From contig NZ_JBHLXC010000015.1 of the NCBI RefSeq assembly GCF_042432495.1, forward strand, positions 1 through 64,000: a DNA stretch of 64,000 bases, read 5' to 3'. The stretch's first letter is position 1. Each line of letters opens with the position of its first letter. Origin of the DNA: Pseudochelatococcus lubricantis (lineage in GTDB: Bacteria > Pseudomonadota > Alphaproteobacteria > Rhizobiales > Beijerinckiaceae). Below are positions 1-7,706 of the stretch, piece by piece. Position numbers and translations under genes: made by a program. The notes beneath the pieces are model-generated. The model saw only the letters and a program-made list of their open reading frames with translations, was not told the DNA's origin and ran no database searches.

Positions 1-99
1 AATGCGTAACGGCATGCCAAGCGCATCGACAACCGCGTGCAACTTCGTCGTCAAGCCACCACGCGAGCGGCCGATTGCGGCAGCTTGAGCCCCCCTTTT
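1..99 (-). CDS. IS5 family transposase, orfB part (partial)
   Basis: In the -1 frame relative to orfA, the segment from 99 down to 1 reads KRGAQAAAIGRSRGGLTTK and continues with a His-Ala-Val-Val-Asp-Ala stretch. This is the conserved sequence that follows the frameshift in IS427-type transposases. The reading frame is open to the window edge, so the second and third catalytic acidic residues lie outside. It is expected only as a fusion with orfA through ribosomal slippage. Confidence 0.7.
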
Positions 100-419
100 G
101 ATCCTGTCGCATCAGCGTGGACCTTCGAGATGGTGCTGTCGATCAGCACGTATTCAAAGTCGGGGTCGTCTGCCAACGTCTTGAAAAGACCCTCCCAAAC
201 CCCGGTGTGAGCCCAACGTCGGAAGCGGGCGTGAACAGCCGTCCACTTGCCGAAAGCGGCCGGCAGGTCACGCCAGCGAGCCGCATTGCAGGCCATCCAG
301 AGGATGGCGTCGATAAACAATCTGTTATCAACGCCGCTTCGTCCTGGCGTTCCGACGCGACCGGGCAACAGCCCTTCGATCCGTCGCCATTGTTCATCCG
401 TCAGGGTCCGTCTGCTCAA
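51..419 (-). CDS. IS5 family transposase, orfA part
   Basis: This encodes 122 residues of an IS5/IS427-type transposase. The N-terminus (SRRTLTDEQWRRIEGLLPG) is the DUF4096-type DNA-binding segment that opens these proteins. The C-terminal part, ending in LIDSTISKVHADATGSKGG, includes the first catalytic Asp of the DDE triad (the D of LIDST). Translation probably starts at TTG 417-419, with an AGGAG ribosome site at 426-430. In the zero frame the protein ends soon after an A4G6 run; the rest of the transposase is reached by a -1 frameshift. Confidence 0.8.
   Translation of the reverse strand: MSRRTLTDEQWRRIEGLLPGRVGTPGRSGVDNRLFIDAILWMACNAARWRDLPAAFGKWTAVHARFRRWAHTGVWEGLFKTLADDPDFEYVLIDSTISKVHADATGSKGGLKLPQSAARVVA
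90..99 (-). other. Likely programmed -1 frameshift site (A4G6)
   Basis: On the minus strand the run AAAAGGGGGG lies exactly where the orfA frame (TCA AAA GGG GGG) must pass to the orfB frame. The shift needed is -1. Slippery A/G runs at this position are typical of the IS427 group, so the element may be functional and not frameshift-damaged. Confidence 0.6.
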
Positions 420-542
420 GGTTATCTCCTTTGGAGACCTTGAATCAGAACCAACACAAAAAGGGAATCAATGAATGCAGACACCACCTAGAGCTTTGAA
501 AAAAGAAGCTTTCTCTTCCGCAAGCAAATGCTGGAGCGCCAA

Positions 543-633
543 GCGTTCTGACGGAATGAGACCGTGCGTTCTGAATTCTATATTTTGCCGCAACTTGCAC
601 TCAATTCGACGGATCGACTTGAATGCAAACTGC
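543..633 (+). repeat. Dispersed palindromic repeat, copy A
   Basis: This 91-base stretch matches the reverse complement of 42417-42508 at about 79 of 91 positions by hand alignment. It contains an imperfect inverted repeat: GCAACTTGCACTC at 590-602 pairs with GAATGCAAACTGC at 621-633. It ends 20 bases from the stop of the acyl-CoA dehydrogenase gene, so its RNA could fold at that transcript's 3' end. A shorter third relative of the palindrome core is at 37584-37634. Confidence 0.75.
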
Positions 634-653
634 TGAAGCGGGCGTCGCAGGCT

Positions 654-2120
654 TTACGTGCCCGTCCCTCGCGAGAACCCCGCAACGGCGGCGGCCGCGA
701 GGCGGATCGTGGCGTGCATGAAGTCTTCCGCCAATTCCTCCGGCGTCTCAGCAGCGAGGACACAGTCCCGCACCTCCCGCCATTGCGCGAGTTCACCGGC
801 GGATGCCCGCTGCGCGGCCCAGCCATCGAAGGCCTCCGCCGCACGGCTGCCCCGGCCGCGCAACAGCCGGGTAGCCAGCGTCAGCGCATGGATGCCGTTC
901 GTGCCTTCGTAGATCGCGGTAATGCGCGCGTCGCGCCAGATCTGCTCTACCCGGTATTCGCGCAGATAGCCGTAACCGCCGAGCACCTGAATCGCCATGT
1001 CGGCGGCGCGAATGCCGGCCTCGGTCCCCATCACCTTGCAGACAGGGGTGAGGAAGTCGACGAGGTCCGGGTTCTCGCCGCTCTCCAGCGCGACGAGCGC
1101 CGTGTGGACGAGTTGCCGCGCGTCGCGCGCCGCTTCCCGCATGGTCGTCAGCTTGCGCCGCACATCCGCGTGGTCGGCGATGGCGCGCCCGCCCTGCCGG
1201 CGACCGGCGGCATAGGTGGCGGCGATGTCGTGCGCCCGCGCCGCATGGGCGATGCCCTGCAGCGCCACGTCGAGACGGGCATGGTTCATCATGGTGAACA
1301 TGGCCGCGAGGCCGCCGCCCGGCTCGCCCAGCAGCGTGGCCGGCGCGGCGTCGAACGCCATCTGGCAGGTGGGCGAGGCGTGCAGACCGAGTTTCTCCTC
1401 GATGCGGAGAACGCGCACCGGCGCCAGCCCGCCCGCTTCGTCATGGGACGGCACGAGGAACAGGCCCAGGCCGCGGGTGCCCTCCTCCGGCAGCCCGGTC
1501 CGCGCGAGCACGAGGTGGAGGATGCGGTCCGTCATGTCCTGATCGCCGCCGGAAATGAAGATCTTCTCGCCCTCGATCCGCCAGCCGTCATCCACCGGGA
1601 ACGCGCGCGTGCGGATGCCCGATAGGTCGGAGCCCGCCCCCGCTTCCGTCAGCGCCATGGTTGCCAGCCACTCGCCGGAGGCGAGGCGCGGCAGCCACAG
1701 CGCCTGTTGTTCCGGCGTGCCGAAGCGCAGGATCGTGCGCGCCGCGCCGGGCACGAGGCCACAGACCATCTGCAGCGAATGGCAGGCGCCGGCGAATATC
1801 TCCGTCACGGCGCCGAGGATCGGCGCGGGCAGGCCCTGCCCACCGGATGCCTCCGGCAGGCCGAGGCCGGGCCAGCCCTGCGCCGCATAGTCCGCATAGG
1901 CCGCGACGAAGCCGGCCGGCATCCGCACCCGCCCGCCTTCCATCCGGCAGCCCTCGCGGTCTCCGGGACCGTCGAGAGGCGCGATCGCGGTCTCGGCGAA
2001 GCGGGCGAAATGGCCGACGACTTCGGCGGCGAGGCCATCGTCCCAGCCGGGCAGATGCGCGGCGCCGGCAGCCCGGAAGGCGGCGAGAATGTCGTCGACG
2101 GGGGCTCTGAAGGGGATCAT
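654..2120 (-). CDS. acyl-CoA dehydrogenase family protein
   Basis: The 488-residue product is an FAD-dependent acyl-CoA dehydrogenase. MALTEAGAGSDLSG is the middle-domain flavin/substrate-binding signature. QVLGGYGYLREYRVEQIWRD followed by ITAIYEGTNG is the C-terminal helix region; the Glu of YEGTN is the usual position of the catalytic base. The start ATG overlaps the stop of the upstream amidohydrolase gene by four bases, so the two are translationally coupled. In this cluster a likely role is oxidation of a dihydro-hydroxycinnamoyl-CoA (phloretoyl-CoA type) to the enoyl-CoA, as proposed for CouM-like enzymes; this substrate is inferred from context. An in-frame ATG 40 codons upstream would lie inside the neighbouring gene and is less likely. 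Confidence 0.85.
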   Translation of the reverse strand: MIPFRAPVDDILAAFRAAGAAHLPGWDDGLAAEVVGHFARFAETAIAPLDGPGDREGCRMEGGRVRMPAGFVAAYADYAAQGWPGLGLPEASGGQGLPAPILGAVTEIFAGACHSLQMVCGLVPGAARTILRFGTPEQQALWLPRLASGEWLATMALTEAGAGSDLSGIRTRAFPVDDGWRIEGEKIFISGGDQDMTDRILHLVLARTGLPEEGTRGLGLFLVPSHDEAGGLAPVRVLRIEEKLGLHASPTCQMAFDAAPATLLGEPGGGLAAMFTMMNHARLDVALQGIAHAARAHDIAATYAAGRRQGGRAIADHADVRRKLTTMREAARDARQLVHTALVALESGENPDLVDFLTPVCKVMGTEAGIRAADMAIQVLGGYGYLREYRVEQIWRDARITAIYEGTNGIHALTLATRLLRGRGSRAAEAFDGWAAQRASAGELAQWREVRDCVLAAETPEELAEDFMHATIRLAAAAVAGFSRGTGT

Positions 2121-3019
2121 GCGGTTTCCTTCGCCGATGCGGTTTCTTGTACGAGACCGAGCAGCCTGGCTGCGTTGTCCTTGAGGATGCGCGGGCGGAC
2201 GTCGTCGCGGATGGGCAGTTGCGCGAACTCGTCGAGCCAACGCTCGGGCGCGATCATCGGCCAGTCCGAACCGAACAGCACGCGATCCTTCAGCAGCGTA
2301 TTGGCATAGTGCACGAGGATCTGCGGGAAATAGCGCGGCAGCCAGCCGGAAAGGTCTATCCAGACGTTCGGCTTGTGGCGCGCCACGGCGAGCGCTTCCT
2401 CCTGCCAGGGAAAGGAGGGATGGGCGAGGACGATCTTCATGTCGGGAAAATCCACCGCCACGTCGTCGAGATGCATGGGGTTGGAGTACTTCAGGCGCAT
2501 GCCGTTGCCCCCTCGCATGCCGGAGCCGACGCCGGTCTGGCCGGTGTGGAACAGGGCGATGCCGCCCTCCGCCGCGATGGCCTCGTAAAGCGGATAGGCC
2601 ATGCGGTCGTTCGGGAAGAAGCCCTGCATGGTGGGGTGGAACTTGAAACCCCTGATGCCGAACTCCCGCATCAGCCGCCGGGCCTCGCGCGCGCCGGCCA
2701 CGCCCCGGGCGGGGTCGATGGAGGCGAAGGGGATGAGGATGTCGGCATGCCCGGCCGCCGCCTCCGCGACCTCCTCGTTGGCATAGCGGCGGTATCCCGT
2801 TTCCCGCTCGGCATCCACCGGGAAGATCACGGCCGCGATCTTCTGTTCCCGGTAGTGTGCCGCCGTTTCCGGGATCGTCGGCGGATGCGCCCAGGAGGCA
2901 CGGAAATGCCGCGCCATGGCGGCCTGCAAGGCGTCATAGCCGTCGTCGGCGTGACAGCCGCAGGGCTCCTCCGCATGGGTGTGGAAGTCGATGGCGCGGA
3001 TGGTGTCGAGGTCGACCAT
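2117..3019 (-). CDS. amidohydrolase family protein, CouO-like
   Basis: This 300-residue protein belongs to the amidohydrolase_2 (ACMSD-like TIM-barrel) family. DFHTHAEE near the N-terminus supplies the first metal-binding His pair, later His residues occur in FKFHPT, LFHTGQ and LAHPSF, and GSDWP provides the conserved Asp. Members beside hydroxycinnamate genes are annotated as 4-hydroxyphenyl-beta-ketoacyl-CoA hydrolases, which release the aromatic acid in the beta-oxidative route. That role fits here but is inferred. The ATG at 3019 is preferred because upstream in-frame sequence is antisense to the transporter gene. The gene follows the MFS gene after 56 bases containing a strong hairpin and overlaps the acyl-CoA dehydrogenase start by four bases. 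Confidence 0.8.
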   Translation of the reverse strand: MVDLDTIRAIDFHTHAEEPCGCHADDGYDALQAAMARHFRASWAHPPTIPETAAHYREQKIAAVIFPVDAERETGYRRYANEEVAEAAAGHADILIPFASIDPARGVAGAREARRLMREFGIRGFKFHPTMQGFFPNDRMAYPLYEAIAAEGGIALFHTGQTGVGSGMRGGNGMRLKYSNPMHLDDVAVDFPDMKIVLAHPSFPWQEEALAVARHKPNVWIDLSGWLPRYFPQILVHYANTLLKDRVLFGSDWPMIAPERWLDEFAQLPIRDDVRPRILKDNAARLLGLVQETASAKETA

Positions 3020-3045
3020 GGCTGTTCTCCCGGTTTTTCGGTGAA

Positions 3046-3071
3046 GCGCTCCCCGGCGGGCCGGGGAGCGC
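3046..3071 (-). promoter_or_regulatory. Intercistronic GC-rich hairpin
   Basis: GCGCTCCCCGG and CCGGGGAGCGC form a perfect 11-base-pair stem with a 4-base loop in the 56-base gap between the transporter gene and the amidohydrolase gene. No U-run follows on the minus strand, so it is not a classical terminator. It could stabilise the upstream mRNA or separate expression of transporter and enzymes; this is inference. Confidence 0.6.
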
Positions 3072-3075
3072 GGGC

Positions 3076-4287
3076 TCACGCGGCGGGGACGGCGAGGCGG
3101 TGGCGCCGCGACACCAGCATCACGGTGGCGAGGCCGCAAATCGCGGCGATGGGCAGGATGGCGTAGAGCACCTGCTCCGGGCTCATGCCGCGCGCGAGGA
3201 GCGCCCCGGCATAGAGCGGACCGGCGATCGACCCCAGGCGGCCGACCGCCACCGAAATGCCGACGCCCGTGCCCCGCACCTCGGCGGGATAGCACTGAGG
3301 TGCAATGCCATACAGCAGGGCCTGGGCGCAGAGCACCGCGCCGCCGACCACCGCCCCGGCTACCAGCGTGCTGGCGAAGTTGCCCGACACCGCAGACATG
3401 GCGAGGAGCGAGACGATCAGGAAGGCGAAGCAACTGCCGACCGCGAGCGAGGGCCGCTCGCCGTCGAGAAGCCGGCCGGCGATGAGGCTGCCGATGGCGC
3501 CGCCGACGTTGAACAGTATCTGCACGAAGGAGGCCTGGCCGCGGCTGAGCCCGCTGCCGACCAGAAGCTGCGGCAACCAGTTGAGAAGCAGATAAACGAC
3601 GAGCAGCCCGAAGAAGAAGGCGGCCCACAGCAGCAACGTCGGCGCGAGCGTCTCCGGGCGGAAAAGCGCGCTGCGGATGCTTGTCCGCTCCCCGTTCTTC
3701 TGCGCCGTCTTGTCGACCGTGAGCGGCGGCAGCAGGGTCATCAGCGGCACGACCAGAAGCAGCGGCAGGACGCCGCCGACGACGAAGATCGAACGCCAGT
3801 CGTCGTGCAGCCCGAGCATGGCCACGACGCTGACCACCGCGCCGCCCAACGGCACGCCCGCATACATCAGTGCCACCGCGCGGCCGCGGCGCCCGGGCTC
3901 GGCAGCCTCGGCGGCGATGCTGACGAGGTTCGGCAGCGCGCCGCCGAGGCCGACGCCCGTCAGGAAGCGCATGACGACGAGCGACTGAAAGCCCGTGGCC
4001 CAGGCCGTCGCGATCGAGAACACGCCGAACAGCAGCAGCGCGGTCGCCAGCCCGGCGCGGCGCCCCCAGCGGTCGGCGATGACGCCGCCGAGCAGCGCGC
4101 CGAAGATGAGGCCGAACGTCGCCGACGAGAAGAACACGCCCATCTGCTCAGGCGTCAGGCCGAACACCGGGCCGAGTTTCGGCGCCGCGACGCCAGCCGC
4201 CTGAAGGTCGAACCCCTCGATGACGGCGCCCAGGAAAACGAGCACAATAGCTCGCCTTCCCGCAGAAGACTGCGGAACTGATTGCAT
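3076..4287 (-). CDS. MFS aromatic acid:H+ symporter (AAHS/PcaK-like)
   Basis: The 403-residue product is a 12-helix major facilitator. GAVIEGFDLQAAGVAAPKLG in helix 1 carries the Gly-Phe-Asp motif typical of aromatic acid:H+ symporters (PcaK, MhpT, BenK), and GVIADRWGRRAGL is the loop 2-3 signature. It should import an aromatic acid, most plausibly a hydroxycinnamate given its neighbours. ATG 4287 is chosen because GGGAGGA precedes it at good spacing and the hydrophobic segment starts about 12 residues later. It is the first gene of a three-gene unit; two copies of the GCTAT-N5-ATAGC motif lie upstream. Confidence 0.88.
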   Translation of the reverse strand: MQSVPQSSAGRRAIVLVFLGAVIEGFDLQAAGVAAPKLGPVFGLTPEQMGVFFSSATFGLIFGALLGGVIADRWGRRAGLATALLLFGVFSIATAWATGFQSLVVMRFLTGVGLGGALPNLVSIAAEAAEPGRRGRAVALMYAGVPLGGAVVSVVAMLGLHDDWRSIFVVGGVLPLLLVVPLMTLLPPLTVDKTAQKNGERTSIRSALFRPETLAPTLLLWAAFFFGLLVVYLLLNWLPQLLVGSGLSRGQASFVQILFNVGGAIGSLIAGRLLDGERPSLAVGSCFAFLIVSLLAMSAVSGNFASTLVAGAVVGGAVLCAQALLYGIAPQCYPAEVRGTGVGISVAVGRLGSIAGPLYAGALLARGMSPEQVLYAILPIAAICGLATVMLVSRRHRLAVPAA

Positions 4288-4394
4288 CCTATCCTCCCTC
4301 TCGGAGCCCTTTGTTGCCGGCCCCTTATTCGCTTTCCGCGCGGCATCGGGCGCCGTGCAGCCGCCGGCACGGAACACGTCCGGCCAGCCTGAAT

Positions 4395-4434
4395 GCTATG
4401 AACTATAGCGGAAAATATTGTTATGGACAATAGC
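4395..4434. promoter_or_regulatory. Paired operator candidate upstream of the transporter unit
   Basis: GCTATGAACTATAGC (4395-4409) is an inverted repeat GCTAT-N5-ATAGC. GTTATGGACAATAGC (4420-4434) is a one-mismatch version 25 bases away centre to centre. The same paired motif occurs between the MarR gene and the hydratase/lyase gene at 7125-7162. The pair lies about 110 bases upstream of the MFS start and between two genes transcribed leftward. The simplest reading is a binding site for the cluster's MarR regulator; this is inferred. Confidence 0.6.
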
Positions 4435-4476
4435 GATAATGTTGCCCGGACCAGCAGGGCACAAGCCTGCCCTCGG

Positions 4477-6027
4477 TCAGCGCGGCGCCGTTTCCGCAGC
4501 CCCGGGCGCGGGGGAAAGGGGTAGTTCCGCCAGCGCCTGCTGCTTCAGCGCGCTCTTCTGCAGCTTGCCCGATCCCGTGCGCGGCAACGCCTCGACGAAG
4601 CGGAACTCCTTGGGGATCTTGTAACGGGCGAGCCGCCCCTCGCAGTGCGCGGCGAGATCGGCGGCCTCGGGCAGCGCATCCACGTCGCTCTTCAGCACGA
4701 CATAGGCGCGCCCCACCTCGCCCCACCGCTTGTCGGGAATGCCGATCACGGCCGCCTCCGCCACGGCGGGGTGGTCGAGCAGCACCGTTTCCACTTCCAC
4801 GGGATAAACGTTCTCGCCGCCCGAGATGAACATGTCCTTGCGCCGGTCGACGATGGTGACGAAGCCGTCCGCGTCCCGGCAGCCCACATCTCCGGTCCGC
4901 AGCCAGCCGTCCGGCGTGAAGGCGCGCTCGCGCTCCTCCGGGCGGTTCCAGTAGCCGGGCGTGACGTTGGGTCCGGCGACGAGGATCTCGCCCGGCTCGC
5001 CGTCAGGCGCCTCGCGGCCCTCGTCGTCGACGATGCGCACCGCTGTGCCGGGCCCCGGCAGGCCGACCGAGCCCGCCTTGGCGGTGATCAGTTCCGGTTC
5101 CAGCGACATGCCGAGGATGGTGCCCGCCTCGGTCATGCCGAAGCCGTCGACCATACGGATGCCGCGGTTCAGCCACCACAGGATGTTGGCGCGGGGGTTG
5201 GGCGCGCCGCCGGTGAAGAGTGCCTTCAGCGACCATTGCGCGGGCGCGAAGTTCGCCGCCTGCCGGAGCGCATCCGCCATTTGCGGCACGCAGAAATAAT
5301 GGGTGATGCCGAGCGCGGGGTCGGCCAGCCGGTCGTTGGTGGCGAGGGGATCGAAGCCGTTCGAGACGAGAATGGTCGCGCCGTGCTTCAACGGCGGCCA
5401 GATGCTGGTCACGAGGCCGATGACATGGAACATCGGCGATTCGAGCAAAAAGACTGAATCGCCGCTCACATCCGCGAGCACGCCGAAGTTGATCGCCGTG
5501 AAGAACATCGTCTGCCCGGTCAGCACCACCCCCTTCGGCACGCCGGATGTGCCGGACGTGTAGAGGATCACGCAGGGATCAGTCGCGGCCGGCAGGGCCG
5601 CGGGCCGGGCCGGCTCGCCCGCATCGCGCAATGCGATGAGGTTCGCCATCGTCATCGCCACGCATCCCGCCGGCGGGTCGGCCTGGGCGATGCCGTCCGT
5701 GACGAGCAGGGACGGCGCGCAATCGGCGAGGATCGGCGCCAGTTCCTGCCGGGCCAGCCGCCAGTTCAGGGGCGCGAGGATCGCCCCAAGCCGCATGACG
5801 GCCTGCTGCAGGATGAGCTGGTCCGCGCTGTTGCGGGCGAGAACCGCGACACGCCCGCCACGCCGGATGCCGAGGCGCCCGGCGAGCACGCCGGCCATCT
5901 GCCGGACGGCGCGGTCGAGTTCCGCGTAGGACCAGCGCCTGCCCGTCGCCAGGTCCACGCAGGCCAGACGATCAGGCCGCAGCCCGGCGTGGAGCGCGAT
6001 GAGATCGGGTGTCTGCCAGTGCTGCAT
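4477..6027 (-). CDS. p-hydroxycinnamoyl-CoA ligase / feruloyl-CoA synthetase-like
   Basis: This 516-residue protein is an ANL-superfamily acyl-CoA ligase that should activate a carboxylic acid through an acyl-adenylate. Visible motifs in order are ILYTSGTSGVPKGV (phosphate-binding loop), GFGMTEAGT (A5), GWLRTGDVG with DRRKDMFISGGENVYPVEVE (hinge and A8), and PRTGSGKLQK (catalytic Lys of A10). It follows the hydroxycinnamoyl-CoA hydratase/lyase gene after 30 bases, so p-coumarate, ferulate or caffeate is the expected substrate. Exact specificity cannot be read from the sequence. Confidence 0.85.
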   Translation of the reverse strand: MQHWQTPDLIALHAGLRPDRLACVDLATGRRWSYAELDRAVRQMAGVLAGRLGIRRGGRVAVLARNSADQLILQQAVMRLGAILAPLNWRLARQELAPILADCAPSLLVTDGIAQADPPAGCVAMTMANLIALRDAGEPARPAALPAATDPCVILYTSGTSGVPKGVVLTGQTMFFTAINFGVLADVSGDSVFLLESPMFHVIGLVTSIWPPLKHGATILVSNGFDPLATNDRLADPALGITHYFCVPQMADALRQAANFAPAQWSLKALFTGGAPNPRANILWWLNRGIRMVDGFGMTEAGTILGMSLEPELITAKAGSVGLPGPGTAVRIVDDEGREAPDGEPGEILVAGPNVTPGYWNRPEERERAFTPDGWLRTGDVGCRDADGFVTIVDRRKDMFISGGENVYPVEVETVLLDHPAVAEAAVIGIPDKRWGEVGRAYVVLKSDVDALPEAADLAAHCEGRLARYKIPKEFRFVEALPRTGSGKLQKSALKQQALAELPLSPAPGAAETAPR

Positions 6028-6057
6028 CGGATTCTCCTCCCATGGACGCCGCCCCGG

Positions 6058-6873
6058 TCAGGCCCGGGTCTTGTCGTAGGCGCCGAGGCCCGGCTTGTAG
6101 GTCTTTTCATCGATGAACTGGCGGATGCCTTCCTTGCGGCCCCCGTCGTCGTAGAAGTTCGCCGCCTCCTGCGCCCGCACCAGATAATCCTCGGCGTTGT
6201 CGTAGGTCATTTCCTGGACACGGCGGACGGCATCCTTGGTCGCCTTCAGCGCCACCGGATTCTTCTGGAGCAGCACACGCGCCACTTCCGTCACCCGGTC
6301 CCTGAGCTGCGCCAGCGGCACGCTTTCGTTGACGAGCTTCCATTCCGCCGCCTTGCGGCCGTCGATCATCTCGCCCGTCAGCGCATGGTACATGGCGTCG
6401 CGCATGGACAGGAGATCCGCCACGACCTTAGTCGCCCCGCCACCGGGCAGGATGCCCCAGTTGATCTCGGAGAGGCCGAACTGCGCCTCGTCCGCCGCGA
6501 AGGCGAGGTCGCAGGCGAAGAGCGGACCGTAGCCGCCGCCGAAGCACCAGCCGTTAACCATCGCGATCGTCGGCTTCTGATACCAACGCAGCTTGCGCCA
6601 CCAGCCGTAGGACTCGGACTGCGCCTTGCGCACCGCGCCAAGCCCCTGGACCTCGGTCTCGCGGAAATATTCCTTGAGGTCCATGCCCGCCGACCAGGCG
6701 GTGCCCTCGCCCGAGAGCACAAGGACGCCGACATCCTCGCGGAACTCCAGCTCCCGGAGGACATCCATCATCTGCCGGTTCAGGGCGGGATTCATGCAGT
6801 TGCGCTTTTCGGGACGGTTGAACCGTACCCAGGCGATGCCGTTGTCGATGTCGTGGATGACGGGATCAGTCAT
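6058..6873 (-). CDS. p-hydroxycinnamoyl-CoA hydratase/lyase (HCHL)
   Basis: The 271-residue product belongs to the crotonase fold and closely resembles feruloyl-CoA hydratase/lyase. MDLKEYFRE (64-72), NGWCFGGGYGPL (oxyanion region) and FGLSEINWG (132-140, with Glu136 at the catalytic Glu position) are characteristic of this subgroup. It hydrates the double bond of p-coumaroyl- or feruloyl-CoA and cleaves the product to acetyl-CoA plus 4-hydroxybenzaldehyde or vanillin. The ATG at 6873 precedes the NGIAWVRFNRPEKRN core by about ten residues, as in homologues. It leads the two-gene unit with the CoA ligase and faces the MarR gene across an operator-bearing intergenic region. Confidence 0.9.
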   Translation of the reverse strand: MTDPVIHDIDNGIAWVRFNRPEKRNCMNPALNRQMMDVLRELEFREDVGVLVLSGEGTAWSAGMDLKEYFRETEVQGLGAVRKAQSESYGWWRKLRWYQKPTIAMVNGWCFGGGYGPLFACDLAFAADEAQFGLSEINWGILPGGGATKVVADLLSMRDAMYHALTGEMIDGRKAAEWKLVNESVPLAQLRDRVTEVARVLLQKNPVALKATKDAVRRVQEMTYDNAEDYLVRAQEAANFYDDGGRKEGIRQFIDEKTYKPGLGAYDKTRA

Positions 6874-7124
6874 GGTGGTCTCCGATGAGGGATGGGGCCG
6901 TGCGGCGCCGATGCGCGGAGACAGTCCGCGCGAGCTGTCGCGAAGAGCCGGAACGGCGGTCGGGTGGAATGGTAGCTCAGCCCGGGCAGCGGCCCGCCAC
7001 GGTCTCGACACTGATCCGGCGCGGATGCGGCATGCCACGCCCAGACCCCGCGACTCGCAAGGAAACTGTGGTATTCATTTTTTCCTCCCGGTTTCATGGC
7101 CGCGCCGGCATCGCCGGTCATGTT

Positions 7125-7162
7125 GCTATGAAGCATAACCATTAATCGCTATATCGCATAGC
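7125..7162. promoter_or_regulatory. Paired operator candidate between HCHL and MarR genes
   Basis: GCTATGAAGCATAAC (7125-7139) and GCTATATCGCATAGC (7148-7162) are two copies of the GCTAT-N5-ATAGC inverted repeat, 23 bases apart centre to centre. The second is perfect in both arms. They lie in the roughly 350-base divergent region, nearer the MarR gene. The matching pair upstream of the transporter unit suggests one regulator controls both leftward units and itself. Confidence 0.65.
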
Positions 7163-7225
7163 ATTCTGGCGTTTGGCAAGAGATATAATGAAATCAGGAC
7201 AGACGAATTTGATGAGAAGAGTCGG

Positions 7226-7690
7226 ATGCCCATGATCCAGAAGGCCATTGAGCCGGACGTCGCCGGGGAAAGCCGGCTTGAGGACCTTGTCGGCTATCAT
7301 CTTCGCCGTGCTTCGGTCGCCGACATGAACGACTTCGTCCGCTGTTTCCGGGCCGAGGGCCTGCGGCCGATTCCGTTTTCGGTGCTCTGTGCCATCGATG
7401 AGCAGCCGGGAACGACGTCCGCCGAGATATGCCGGATTCTCGGTCTGCAGCGCGCGAACATCGTCTCGATCCTCGCGGAGTTCGACGAGCGCGGCCTGAT
7501 CGAACGGCACTCGGATCCCAACGACCAGCGCATCCAGCGGCTGAGCCTCAGCGCGGAGGCGAAGAGCCTGCTGCCCGGCTGGCGGGCGCGGGTGGTGGAG
7601 CGGGAGGAAAAGCTCTTCCACACGCTGACGGCCGGCGAAAGGCGCACGCTGTGCGAACTCCTCGCCCGCGTCTGGAAGGGCGCCGAGTAG
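7226..7690 (+). CDS. MarR family transcriptional regulator (CouR/FerR-like)
   Basis: This 154-residue winged-helix protein has the MarR layout: an N-terminal dimerisation helix, the HTH around TTSAEICRILGLQRANIVSI, the wing containing HSDPNDQRIQRLSL (Asp and Arg are standard wing residues), and a C-terminal helix. MarR proteins of hydroxycinnamate clusters are usually repressors released by the CoA thioester; the divergent position beside HCHL fits this. A second ATG two codons downstream is also possible. It ends 16 bases from the convergent importer ATPase gene. Confidence 0.85.
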   Translation: MPMIQKAIEPDVAGESRLEDLVGYHLRRASVADMNDFVRCFRAEGLRPIPFSVLCAIDEQPGTTSAEICRILGLQRANIVSILAEFDERGLIERHSDPNDQRIQRLSLSAEAKSLLPGWRARVVEREEKLFHTLTAGERRTLCELLARVWKGAE

Positions 7691-7706
7691 ACGGCCGTCC
7701 GTTCAT

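Larger units (their letters stand above)
1..419 (-). mobile_element. IS5 family (IS427-like) insertion sequence, truncated by window edge
   Basis: The left 419 bases encode an IS5-family transposase in two overlapping frames, the arrangement of the IS427 group. The element runs off the left edge of the window, so one end and most of orfB are missing. I could not assign the terminal inverted repeat on the right side with confidence; it should lie between about 430 and 540. A CTAG sequence at 489-492 could be a target or end, but this is a guess. Confidence 0.75.
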
